From Saksenaea vasiformis B4078 (Eukaryota; Mucoromycota; Mucoromycetes; Mucorales; Saksenaeaceae), in contig JNDT01002357.1 in the NCBI GenBank assembly GCA_000697055.1, positions 1 through 14,828 on the forward strand: a stretch of DNA of 14,828 bases, given 5' to 3'. Position numbers and translations under genes: made by a program. Position 1 is the stretch's first letter. Each line of letters begins with the position of its first letter. Shown here in pieces: positions 1 to 9,212 of this stretch. The notes under the pieces are model-generated. The model was not told where the DNA came from. It worked only from the letters and a program-made list of their open reading frames with translations, and made no database searches.

Positions 1-2290
1 TCCTCCTTCTGAATTCACCATATAATGATATCATACCTATAACCATTGAAAAGCTTGTGATGTCCCAAAGAAAAACAAATGGTCCCTTACTAAAGGAGCT
101 TCACCACGGTTCCTTGTATTTCGTTTGATAGGTGATGTGAAAAAATCATTCTGTGATCGTACAAATCGTTTAGCTATTTTTCTTCCCTTCCACAATAAAG
201 AACATACGTCTTAAATGCGTGATACTTGCACCTACTTGGACGGCTATGCTGAATAGGAGGTTACCAAGAAACTAATAGTGTTTGTAGGTATGGTAATAAC
301 ATGGGGGAGCGGGGAAGAACCGGTCGATCATTTTCACACGAGCGTAATAAAGTCATGCACAGAAGTTCCTTCTGCCCTTAAAACATCATCAGCGGATGTT
401 CAGAAATTTTGTAAACAAATATGCAATGCCCGAGCAACTGGCAGCGTTCCAAGAAATACGGTTGGTTGAGATGATTGCCTCCATACAATAGTACAAATGT
501 TTCTAGAGATAAGACGCTCATTTTATTTAGAAGAGGTCTTTTTGAAAGAGATGAAGTGTGATGCGCGAACACGCAGCATCCACTCAACATTTGGAAGTTC
601 TGGATGACACGCCCATCCGTCGACATCGGGACGGTCTCCATTTTGCATATGCTTCAGGTTTTGGGTAAAACGTAAGGGAAAACTAATGAAGAATCATTCT
701 ATCTTCATGTGTATGAGTACGTAGTCATTCTAAGGGACTATTTGTTCCTAAAAGTTGGCCGTTTCCGAATGTTTCCCTACATAAATCCGAAGAACGCCAT
801 GTTGTTGTAGAATTCATTCTGAGAGCCCAAGCTCAAAACAAAGAGCTAGGTCCTACAGATTTGGTTAGTTAACAAGCTCTCTCCATGGTTTTCTAGCCCC
901 AGAGAATGGATCCATTACGCAGTATCGGATGGTAGACATCTCCCAACGTTCATTGATGCAGCTATTGCTCATTATGGTATCAACAAGCGGTGCAATTAGA
1001 CTAAGGGTAGATACCATTTTGCAACGCTACCGAAAGTCTCTGTAAAACCTAAATTTAAATGGTTTGTTTGAAGGAAATCCACAGTGTATCGAACATACCC
1101 GGAGAATTACAGCTCTTGATGACTGTCTTGCATCTGACACATATAGATGACGTATGGAAGGGGGTCCGTGGTTCCATCAAATTAGTTAATGCGACTAAAT
1201 CATCTTGATGATAGAGAAGGCGCTTTATTCCATTGATTATCGTTCCTTTTCTCTTTGTAACGTTGACTGAAGGATGATTAATCACTCATCGCGACGGATG
1301 CCGTAAAAGTCATCCATCCGTTACCATTGTCGACGTCACTTCCTTTTTAAGGTGCTCTATTATAATGATAACATGACAACATGTTATGATATATCTTCGT
1401 TGTATGTATCTCCACGAACTATCTTCCAATTACTGACAAAGTAAATAAGTTTGTTCCAACGATTCATGACCCGCTGTCTATGTGAGCGACAGATAGGAAG
1501 AATGAACACATATGTTGACGCTTATTGTGAAAAGTATATACGGAAGTGCATATGGAAATGTGTATGGAAGCTGGTCATTTCGTATCCAAAGACTTCATGG
1601 CTTCTTCAAATGACAGGAACAGGAACCTCAGCGTTATTTTCAAATCCAACCGTTGTCAAAAGGAGTGCCAGTACCGATTTGTCAATTTGTAGTAAGACTA
1701 CTCACCGCGTTCGTTAGGACTGCTATACTTGCGAGGGAGGAGGATACAAGTAGCACGACGCATGCGTTTTAGCACCTCTCACTTAGGCGCCGCTGGATGT
1801 TAGACTTTAAAGAACAATGATGAACGCATGCTTTCCACGGTTTATTGAATGAGAGCGTCAGATGGTGTCAGTAGGCAAAGATCAACATAGAAGTTACACT
1901 TATATGTTTAAAAGCGCTAGAAATTTGGAATAATGATATGCGATCATAAAAATGAGACTTGGGTTGCTGGTTCTAGGTCAATGAGCGTTTGGTTCCGGAA
2001 GAATGTAAACGAAATCGCCAGAACTTGCAAGGCCAGAACGGTAAGAATATGTATCTTCGTTATGAACTAGAAATCGGAAAGATGCTGTTTACCGTTATGG
2101 GAGGATTAATGCTGTCATTCTCGTCTGATATACAAAATCATGGACAGCCTAGGTAAAATTCCGTTTATTCAATGGTGAACTTACTAAATACCTTACGTTG
2201 TACGATGAAAGTTGAAATTATCTAGGTTCCTATGAGGCTGGAAGAGAAATTCAAATACTTCCCAGACCAAGTGGTCGATCACGACTTATT
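1..2290. other. Gene-poor region, no intact gene seen
   Basis: No reading frame here has convincing protein character. The open stretches are under 95 codons, several begin with non-ATG codons, and none joins to a neighbour through good splice signals. The only recognisable structure is a decayed dispersed repeat at about 389-621, annotated separately. A minus-strand frame at 1055-1285 and a plus-strand frame at 1451-1717 were examined and left unassigned. A short imperfect 12-nt duplication occurs near 1541-1570. The part just before 2476 becomes C/T-rich and is the likely promoter and leader of the first gene. Confidence 0.6.
389..621 (-). repeat. Dispersed repeat copy A (less decayed copy)
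   Basis: The reverse complement of this stretch aligns along most of its length with plus-strand sequence at about 13819-14047. Shared blocks include CTTCTAAATAAAATGAG, CTATTGTAT and CATTGCATATTT, in the same order and with similar spacing. Overall identity looks roughly 70% by eye. Copy A keeps CpG sites that are TpG or CpA in the other copy, so it is the better-preserved member. An open frame runs through it on the minus strand (378-641), but I recognise no domain in it. It could be a fragment of a transposon or of another repeated element; element type and ends are unknown. Confidence 0.75.
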
Positions 2291-2475
2291 TTGGTATCCT
2301 GCTTGTTGTTTGCCTTGCCCGTGAACTATTACAGCTTTATGCAGGGATTATGGTTGTATGGCACCTCCTTTCCAATTGCCCACCTCCCTTCATTCAGATC
2401 GTATTTTAGACTGCTTTGTCCTTTAATGCTCTTTTTTCTCTACTCTTACCTCTCGGCCAATGCGTATATGAATAT

Positions 2476-3387
2476 ATGTCGTTTCAAAATTCAAGCCAAA
2501 TCTTATCGCATACCCTGCCCTTTTACGATTATCCACGAAGCGATGAAAACCCGCATCTGCTTTTAGCAATAGAAAAACAATGGGCTATCTTGAAGGAATA
2601 TCTTTATCAGTGCTGGTTACACGTTTATAGCTCTATTTTCTGGATTGTCACTGCATTTTTCTATACAAGCGAGACACACGATAACGAGAAATTGGAAGCC
2701 ATGGAATCTTTTTCTTTTTCAAGCGAACCAACCGAGTATTATCCTTTGTGGTATATCGAATCTTCTGACAATGACCGAATGGACGAAACATTGTCGACAC
2801 TTACATTAACCAACAGTATGACTGATGACATGGACGACGACAACAGATCAGGCGACATAGTTACTCAGAAGTCACAATCATCGTTCAGACGCACCATCAA
2901 GGATCATTTGCAGGCGATAAAGCAAAAGCAGCATTCGTTTAACGAAGTTATGAAACGGCCCTTTCGCAAACCGCAACCCTCGGTTAAACTCGGCAATAAT
3001 AGTCCTCCTGCCTCTCCCGCTCCGTCCGTTTCCTCCTCGTCCTCATCGTCATCCTCCGGAACCAGCAGAATAAGTAGGCCACGCCGCATGTTTTCCCAGG
3101 ATGGAATACGCCGCTCGTCTGTATCGGACACGCTATTCAAGTCGTTGTCATTAAAACCGAAAGCGCAACGGTCAGCCGACACGTGGTCTTTGTCTCCTCA
3201 CAGCAATAGTCCAAAAGCCTATTTCGATAGCCCCTTTGTGAGTGAACCCGAACCATGGGAGGGTCTGACAGGGGCTCAATTATTAAGCGACAAGTTTTCC
3301 ACGCCGCTTCCTTCCCCCGTCATGCTTCGAAGGAAAACTGCTCCAGAAATCACGAAATGCAAAGTATCGCTTAGACAAACTGATTAA
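2476..3387 (+). CDS. Unrecognised membrane protein with Ser-rich disordered tail
   Basis: I do not recognise this 303-residue protein. The first in-frame ATG is at 2476; the frame stays open a little upstream but only with non-ATG codons. A later ATG at 2701 would remove the membrane segment. Near residues 47-64 there is a hydrophobic stretch (WLHVYSSIFWIVTAFFYT) that could be a single membrane helix. Acidic sequence follows (residues 96-127), then a basic segment, a run of nine serines at about 186-194, and many SP or basic-Ser motifs (RRSS at 212-215, SPHSNSP, LPSP). This suggests a membrane-tethered, phosphorylated, mostly disordered cytoplasmic protein. It may be lineage-specific. The gene appears intronless, unlike EFR3 and the deubiquitinase gene in this window. 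Coding status is supported by the long open frame and biased composition; function is unknown. Confidence 0.65.
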   Translation: MSFQNSSQILSHTLPFYDYPRSDENPHLLLAIEKQWAILKEYLYQCWLHVYSSIFWIVTAFFYTSETHDNEKLEAMESFSFSSEPTEYYPLWYIESSDNDRMDETLSTLTLTNSMTDDMDDDNRSGDIVTQKSQSSFRRTIKDHLQAIKQKQHSFNEVMKRPFRKPQPSVKLGNNSPPASPAPSVSSSSSSSSSGTSRISRPRRMFSQDGIRRSSVSDTLFKSLSLKPKAQRSADTWSLSPHSNSPKAYFDSPFVSEPEPWEGLTGAQLLSDKFSTPLPSPVMLRRKTAPEITKCKVSLRQTD

Positions 3388-3421
3388 CCTAAAACTGTTG
3401 TAATCTTGGTAACCTAACTCT

Positions 3422-3427
3422 AATAAA
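3422..3427 (+). terminator. Polyadenylation signal AATAAA
   Basis: A canonical AATAAA lies 35 nt after the stop codon of the gene at 2476-3387 and is followed by A-rich sequence to about 3480. It is the most likely 3'-end signal for that transcript. This is a motif match only. Confidence 0.5.
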
Positions 3428-3564
3428 AGTCGAAAACTTTCCAGCAGGAGGGGAAAAGAAAAAAAATAAATAAAAAATAACACGGTGGGCCATTCATTGC
3501 GGTCAACAATGACAGAACCTGATTAAACCAACCATTGTTAAACACTTGTTTGACAACATACATC

Positions 3565-3585
3565 ATATATATATATATATATATA
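3565..3585 (+). promoter_or_regulatory. (AT)10 tract, possible TATA-type promoter element
   Basis: An uninterrupted alternating AT run of 21 nt ends 47 nt before the ATG at 3633. It is a dinucleotide microsatellite, and its position suits a TATA-like core promoter element of the following gene. The promoter role is inference. Confidence 0.4.
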
Positions 3586-3632
3586 ATTCATGCTAAGTAT
3601 TACCTAAGCATACGTTCTCTTCTCTAATTATC

Positions 3633-4417
3633 ATGAAGTATCTGGCAGCTATAGGGGTATTCCTGTTAAATCGTCGGCTTTGTTCTGCCATTAATAGCAC
3701 AAATCCTCAGCCATCCTTTGCCACGCCAGCTAGACAACCACAACACCAGGAACCTGCTCCCGAAAATCTTATACGTACCTATGCCAAGATTCCCCTCAGT
3801 AGTGGAATGAGTTTCTCCGTGCTTGGGACTCAATATGCCGATCACTATTCTTACGAGATCTATTTTGATCCGGCGGAGTATGCGTATTGGAAAACCGACT
3901 TGTGCCTAGCTTGGGTGATAGGTACCCCACCTATCGAAGATGAAAAGAACAGGAAGTGTGATTTTGCTGGATCTGTAACTTGTATGAACGCTATGCCACA
4001 AAATCCCTGCAAGGAAGGTTTTGATGCTCATGGCTGCCTCGGTAATCTGAAGACAGGTAGGTTGACGTTTGGGTTACATACAAATATTAACTTAATGAGC
4101 TCTGACCAGGTTACCTGGACCTTGCTCGCAGTGGCTATCGCAGACGGGTCCGTTTGGAAGTGACCAATATTACATTTAGTGAATCATTCCCCGATTACCA
4201 AACGCAGCCTATACTTCAGGATGCCTCCGTTCTGGTTTCCTATACTACCAGTTATTTCCTCGAAGATGTGACACGGTCGTTCCAATGTGCCAATCTACAT
4301 CATGGCCACGGAACGTTGGATCATTTCACCGTAACTGACAATGACACCTCTAGCTATTTTCCTAGTCTTTTCTTGTTGTCAAGCTTTTTACTTATTCTCG
4401 TATATGTACATGTGTAA
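3633..4417 (+). CDS. Unrecognised secreted, probable GPI-anchored cysteine protein
   Basis: Two exons, 3633-4056 and 4110-4417, give 243 residues. The intron 4057-4109 (53 nt) starts GTAGGT, ends GACCAG and joins two frames that otherwise do not connect; unspliced, translation stops after residue 176. The N-terminus is a plausible signal peptide (short hydrophobic core LAAIGVFLL, likely cut near Ala19). Excluding one Cys in the signal, six cysteines remain at about 91, 109, 117, 126, 135 and 201, enough for three disulfides. N-glycosylation sequons occur at Asn21, Asn161 and Asn219. Residues 225-243 form a hydrophobic C-terminus preceded by small polar residues (DNDTSS), the pattern of a GPI-anchor signal. 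The product therefore probably sits on the outer plasma membrane or in the wall. I recognise no family. Its stop lies only 218 nt before the EFR3 start. Confidence 0.75.
4057..4109 (+). other. Intron 1 of the putative GPI-protein gene
   Basis: The donor is GTAGGT and the acceptor is GACCAG, with possible branch sequences ATTAAC or CTGAC just upstream. Removing it changes the frame, so the GPI-type C-terminus exists only in the spliced product. Confidence 0.75.
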
Positions 4418-4635
4418 CATGTAGACCAAGAAAGGACAATAGAAGTGACAAATACTTCGGATCTACAAAAGCTTACAAAAGGGAGCAAATGCATGGTGGT
4501 GCAAAAATTTAGCAGACTGAGATTTCTCGTTCAACTTTTCCCTCGCTGTGCTGAGCCTGATAATCACACTGTCTTTGCCCACAAACAGGAAAGCCGCCCT
4601 TGTTTTTTTACCCTTCGTCATTTGGCCCCATCATC

Positions 4636-7600
4636 ATGCATCTGTAAGCCTTCCTACTTGTATTGGCCTGTTCACGATCGTAACAACTGGTTTTGTTTCT
4701 CTTTCTCTGTTTAGCTATGTTAAACACGCCACCCTGATCAACAACTGTTATCCAGAAAAGGAGGGCGAAAAAGGCCCACGTTCGTCCGACCTCAGTTACC
4801 TCACCTTCTATGCAAGCTCCAGACCGGTCAAGCTGACCAAAGTCGGAATATTTCTGGAGAAGAAGGTCGAGCGCGACATTCAAAAAGGCAGAAAACAGTA
4901 ATGATGCAACCAGTTGGCATCATTCGCGACACAAAAAGGCTCAACTTCTTCCCTATTCCTTCTGTAGGAATAGCCATGTGTCCCTGGAAATTCTCAAGGC
5001 TCTTATTCAAACTTGTCATCGCGACCTTAACCTCTTTTCGAAATACGCTGTCAAGATATTGAGTATGACCCTGGATGCAAAGGACAGCGATCTCATTGAT
5101 TCCACTTGTGAAACGGTATAGATGTTCATCTTCTTATTTTCAGCTGCTGAAAAATGCCAACAGTTCGTCATTTTCTGTAGCTATCATGATGGATCGACGC
5201 TGGGCGTTGATGCAGAGTTCACGTCGGATTATGAATCTTTGATCAAAAAATTCGCTGGCTTCTGTAGTTTCGCTGACGGTGATGAGGCGCTGACATGGCA
5301 GTAAGGTGTTCGCAATATTTCTTTTATCGTTCTCATTTTCAAACACAAAAGAATGAGGCACATCGGTCACCGAGCTATGTACGCGGTTGTTACATCGTCA
5401 GCTCTGACTGCATCCAACTTTAAAATACAACTCGGATCGATCCTACCACCACTCATCTCCACATTGGAAGCATCAGAAACGCCTGCAAATGTTCTGGCAC
5501 AGAGGTAACATCCAGGAATACTAGGAGTGGCGAGCGTCTTATTCGTGGTAACTTTAGTGAAATATCTCCCGACAAGAGTCCTGCGACGACACATACACCA
5601 GACACGGACAAAGAGCTTGTTGACGTTTTGGCCGCCAAAACCGTATCAAGCTTGTTCAACAAAGCGAATGGAGCTGCTATCCGAATGGTTTTAGGACCAA
5701 TCTTTAGGTAACCACACTGTAAGCGACAAACAGTTCTGAGTTACTGTGATGATAGTTTTATGGATACAAAAGAAAAGTGGTGGCCTCCGAACTTTGCTGC
5801 ATCGATTATGGAACTAGTGCTGGAATCAGTGCAGGTATAAGGAACGGATAAGGAAGTGGGTGTGAGTAACAATTTGATGCTTTTTAGCCTCAGTACAGAT
5901 ACCTTTTGGTTTCTGAACTGCTGCAACAGCTAGAAAGCGCTAAAACAAACGGTGACATCTATGTTACTCCCAAGCATGGATCACTTGTTTCAATTCTAGA
6001 CACTATTCTTAATGCCAATATTCCATTAGTTGGCATTTCCGTCCTCGAAGTCCTCAATTCCTTATTTACCAATCTTATCAAATCCCTTCAAGGGAGCCAT
6101 TTCCGCGAAAAGGAACCTGATCGTGGCGACGTGGATGCTACATACGAATTTGCCATACACCAAGGACTGGCACATAGTATAGGTGGTCTGGCATCACAGA
6201 CATATTATCAAAATCAGTTGAATGATATCACGGGTTATATTGTTGCAAAGTTACGGGCAGGAACGACTTTGGAACATGTAGACGGGCTACCCATTACTGA
6301 ATACAGACGTGTTGCCTTAAAATGCTTGGATTTCGTGGCATTTGCTGGCAAAGAAGTGACAGAGCCAGATAATGATGAATATTACGATATTTCAGGGACG
6401 GGTTCACTTGATACCTGGATACCTGCAGTTGGCCTTTTGACTGATAGGGTAGCAGGTAATGGAGAAGCACGTCGACTTTGCTTTTAACAATGATTCGACC
6501 AGAGACACGCGTCGACTTTGCCATGACCCTTGTGCGATACTTGGATGCGACATCTGAGCCAGATCTTGTACTTGAGTAAGTGTCACAAATAATATTAAAT
6601 GCGTCGCCCTAATTTAATCGTTTGTTTTTCATGTGAAGACCCTTTCCTAAAGTAAGTCTCAAATTTATCTCAGAGTACAGCATCCCTGACGGTGCTTGTT
6701 ACACAGCATATGCTCAACCAACACGGAAACGTGACATTTGTCAATGCGCTCCATGCAACCATTGTTGATTGGGCACAACTACCAGGATGCAACGTTGATG
6801 ATGTAAAGGCTATGTTCTCCTTGCTTTGTTCTTTGACACGTCGGTTTGGTGTCGATGGAACGATCAAGGCTGTGCCTCTCATCTTCAAAATGCAAAGTCT
6901 AGTTAAAGACGGCCTCATTCTGCAGCCAGCGCGCCAGCGCGCTATAGCAGCCACAACAGTGGAATGGCTTTTAATGGTGGGCAAATTTTACAACATTGAA
7001 CGTTTGAGTCAATATGCGGGTCGTATTCGAGATGAACGCCTGAGCAACAGGGAGTATTCCGTTTTATACCAACCGGAGATCATGGAGAACATATCAGCGT
7101 CGCGTGAACTCGAGGATTTAGAGCCTGAAAACAAAACATTAGTTGAGAAGTTTTTAGATCGACATATCGTTGTCGAGTTGATGTCAAAAGATGGACCATT
7201 CCGCGACGAGGAGGACACTCATGGGTTGGATCTAGAAAGCAAGCTTTACGCTGAGTGGGGTTCTGAAGCCTTCAGTAAGTTATTCAGCTACATTGTCAGT
7301 TTCTCACTTTCTTTAGTAAATCACGAACGTTCTTTCCGCATTCGCACATCTCGCAATCTCGACGACCTCAAGCCTAAGCTTGCAACGCCTTGGACAAGCA
7401 CTGACTTTAATGTATGCTGTGTCCATATTGTTTATCTGTATATGATCTATTGTCTAACATACGTCTGCTAGCGAACTCAACAAAGTAAAAAGCACACAAT
7501 CAAAGTGGAGAATCTGAAGGAGGCTTTGGGTAGGGAGGGATATCCAAATTTATGTGCTAATACGACTTGAATAGCGGCTCAATCACCTGAAGCAACTGAG

Positions 7601-7815
7601 TTTGACTCAGACGCATTACATGCTATGACAACAAGCAGCCTTGCCAAGCGAGCCAAGGAAACCCGCCCAGACATGAGTTCTCTCCTTTCTTCTTTGACTA
7701 TCGGGCCAAACAGTTCACAAAGGTAGGAGGATATTTGTACGTTATATCCATGAAACATAGATACTCACATTATACTAGCACTGTCTCATTGGTTAACCCC
7801 CCGTACAAAGGATAG
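4636..7815 (+). CDS. EFR3: EFR3, plasma-membrane anchor of the Stt4 PI 4-kinase complex
   Basis: EFR3 is a palmitoylated, helical-repeat scaffold that holds the PI 4-kinase Stt4 (with Ypp1/TTC7) at the plasma membrane for PI4P synthesis. Fifteen exons: 4636-4643, 4715-4897, 4968-5115, 5164-5300, 5352-5504, 5558-5707, 5756-5834, 5888-6455, 6503-6575, 6639-6651, 6707-7274, 7317-7411, 7472-7529, 7575-7722, 7779-7815. All phases agree and give 805 residues, close to yeast Efr3 (about 780). The N-terminus has the family hallmark: basic and hydrophobic residues, then NNCYP with Cys14 as likely palmitoylation site, then SSDLSYLTFYASSRPVKLTK (27-45). Also typical are TFVIFCSYHDG at the exon 3/4 join and a C-terminal tail ending VSLVNPPYKG. 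The rest is probably ARM/HEAT-like helices. The start is the only suitable ATG in frame, leaving eight coding bases in exon 1. No frameshift or internal stop was found. Confidence 0.93.
6456..6502 (+). other. EFR3: EFR3 intron 8, containing a near-copy of the next exon's start
   Basis: This 47-nt intron (GTAATG...GACCAG) carries gagaagcacgtcgactttgc at 6462-6481. The sequence spanning the acceptor, 6502-6521, reads gagacacgcgtcgactttgc. The two match at 17 of 20 positions, 40 nt apart. The splice is required to keep the EFR3 frame. Confidence 0.75.
6639..6651 (+). other. EFR3: 13-nt microexon of EFR3 (exon 10)
   Basis: ACCCTTTCCTAAA lies between intron 6576-6638 (GTAAGT...GTGAAG) and intron 6652-6706 (GTAAGT...ACACAG). 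It adds PFPK and completes a Glu codon. Omitting it, or ending the second intron earlier at the AG at 6672-6673, either breaks the frame or needs a 22-nt intron. With the microexon, both introns have sizes like the others in this gene and the phases match. Confidence 0.7.
7275..7316 (+). other. EFR3: EFR3 intron 11, 42 nt, in-frame and stop-free
   Basis: The intron starts GTAAGT and ends CTTTAG, and is the shortest in the gene. Its length is a multiple of three and it has no stop in the EFR3 frame, so retention would insert 14 mostly hydrophobic residues near residue 694. Strong splice signals favour removal. Confidence 0.65.
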
Positions 7816-9212
7816 AATGGTATTAGCTTGGACGATGTTAAATGCACTGCGTGATAAGTTATTTGACAATGGAGGAATGTTATACATATCAACACTTGAT
7901 GAGTAGCTATATCGCTTGATCGTGTGGCCATCGTTAGGTGACGAGGAATGCCGAAATGAGTGCGTGATTTTGCGTGGCCTCTACTTATTAGAATTGAACG
8001 TACAGAAATCTACAGAAATCGGTAGCGTCTTTCACACTGTTGGGTAAACTCAGCAAGTTCAAATTATAAATTAGCAGCGGGCCAGACCCATGTATAAATT
8101 TGTACAGTATAGGAGAGACCACAGAAACACTATTTTCGTTAACGCATAAGACTGAAAGAGTATATTGAGCTAATCCTTCGTAAAGGATAATCAGAAACTG
8201 CTTGTATATGGAGATAGGTTCATGCTTTGTACATGCCCAACTCCGCTCGCATTAATGCCGATTCGTAGTTCATTTTCTTCTGTACATATCTCAACAAAAA
8301 AGGACAGTCTGCTCTTATGTAGCACCAGTTCTCCGCCGACGTTAACCATGACGACAGATATGACATAAGACAGAATCAAAATTTTTTTCGGGTGTTTAAC
8401 GCACGTGCCATGTAGCCTTTTCATGTGAGCGTCCATCAGAATTAAGTCTAAATAACAAATGCGAAGCTCAGGTCCCAGATGTATTTGCAAAATAGATACA
8501 ACCGTAGCTGTGCGTGCTTTAGGAGATTATATGTTGAGACATTATGGTTACAGTCAGTCGAAAGGCACTGTGAGCTTGTTTAGCTATCTCTTGCGGAAAA
8601 TTATACCTTTTTTTTTTCGTATTCACATCCGAGACATGCTTCTATATTTTTCATGACCTCAATCTGAGAAAGTAGATGATAATGGTTGACTGATTGACCA
8701 ATATGACCAATTCGGGCTGGGTTTTCTTTGTTTGTTTCCGTTGTAAGTATATGAATTACATTGCATGGATAAACGAAACATGCAGACACATGTGCTAGAG
8801 GCTATTACGAACATCGATTATCAGTCCTCACGTTTGTGCAGAGGTATTAGAAATATATGGTCATGAATCAATTAATACACTAAACGCTGCTTTTGATTGC
8901 AGCAACCGTTCTCCTTCTGTTTTGGGTAGTACCGTCTGTGTCACATCATTGAAACAACTCAAACAGTCAAAACCAGCACCTTACAAGTATATATGAAAGG
9001 TCGTTGGTGTCCTTTTTCTTGATGTATGAACAGTAGTAGTAGAGTTGTGATTTTGGTTAGCCACAAATCAACCTTAGTATTTCCTTATCTATGATTGTCT
9101 CACGGTTCGAGGATATTTCCCTTGCATCTCCGGGAAGAAAAATAAAAAATAAAAAATAGGCGTAACTCCGGTCCGTTCTATTTGTTCTCTCTTTTCTCGT
9201 TCCCCATAACTA
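7816..9212. other. Intergenic region between EFR3 and the deubiquitinase gene
   Basis: No intact gene is evident across about 1.4 kb. The one stretch with protein-like character is the minus-strand frame at 8191-8526, annotated separately. A/T-rich AAATAA runs occur at about 9137-9158, and a C/T-rich block at about 9175-9206 precedes the ATG at 9213. The latter two probably belong to the promoter and leader of the deubiquitinase gene. No tRNA, transposon end or strong repeat was seen. Confidence 0.5.
8191..8526 (-). pseudogene. Unassigned coding-like fragment
   Basis: A minus-strand frame of about 111 codons is open from a stop at 8527-8529 to a stop at 8191-8193. Its composition is protein-like, with segments such as LMDAHMKRLHGT, LSYVISVVMVNVGGELVL and INASGVGHVQSMNLSPY. 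It has no ATG near its beginning and I found no convincing splice acceptor joining it to an upstream exon, so it may be the last exon of a lost gene or part of a mobile element. I cannot name a family. It could also be a chance frame. Confidence 0.3.

Noticed and set aside
1055..1285. 76-codon minus-strand frame with CVRCKTVIKSC
   Set aside because: A short frame with no convincing splice context or recognisable family; the cysteines alone do not support a gene.
2291..2566. Hydrophobic 91-codon plus-strand frame
   Set aside because: It begins with TTG, overlaps the better-supported gene at 2476 in another frame, and its hydrophobicity comes from C/T-rich leader sequence.
5367..5662. Minus-strand frames opposite EFR3 exons 5-6
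   Set aside because: They are shadows of EFR3 coding sequence; the plus strand has conserved protein and correct splice phases.
6652..6673. A 22-nt intron ending at CTCAG
   Set aside because: Too short compared with all others here; the acceptor at 6706 gives a 55-nt intron with a CTGAC branch-like site and the right phase.
8459..8656. 65-codon plus-strand frame
   Set aside because: Overlaps the more protein-like minus-strand frame and ends in a T-rich low-complexity stretch.
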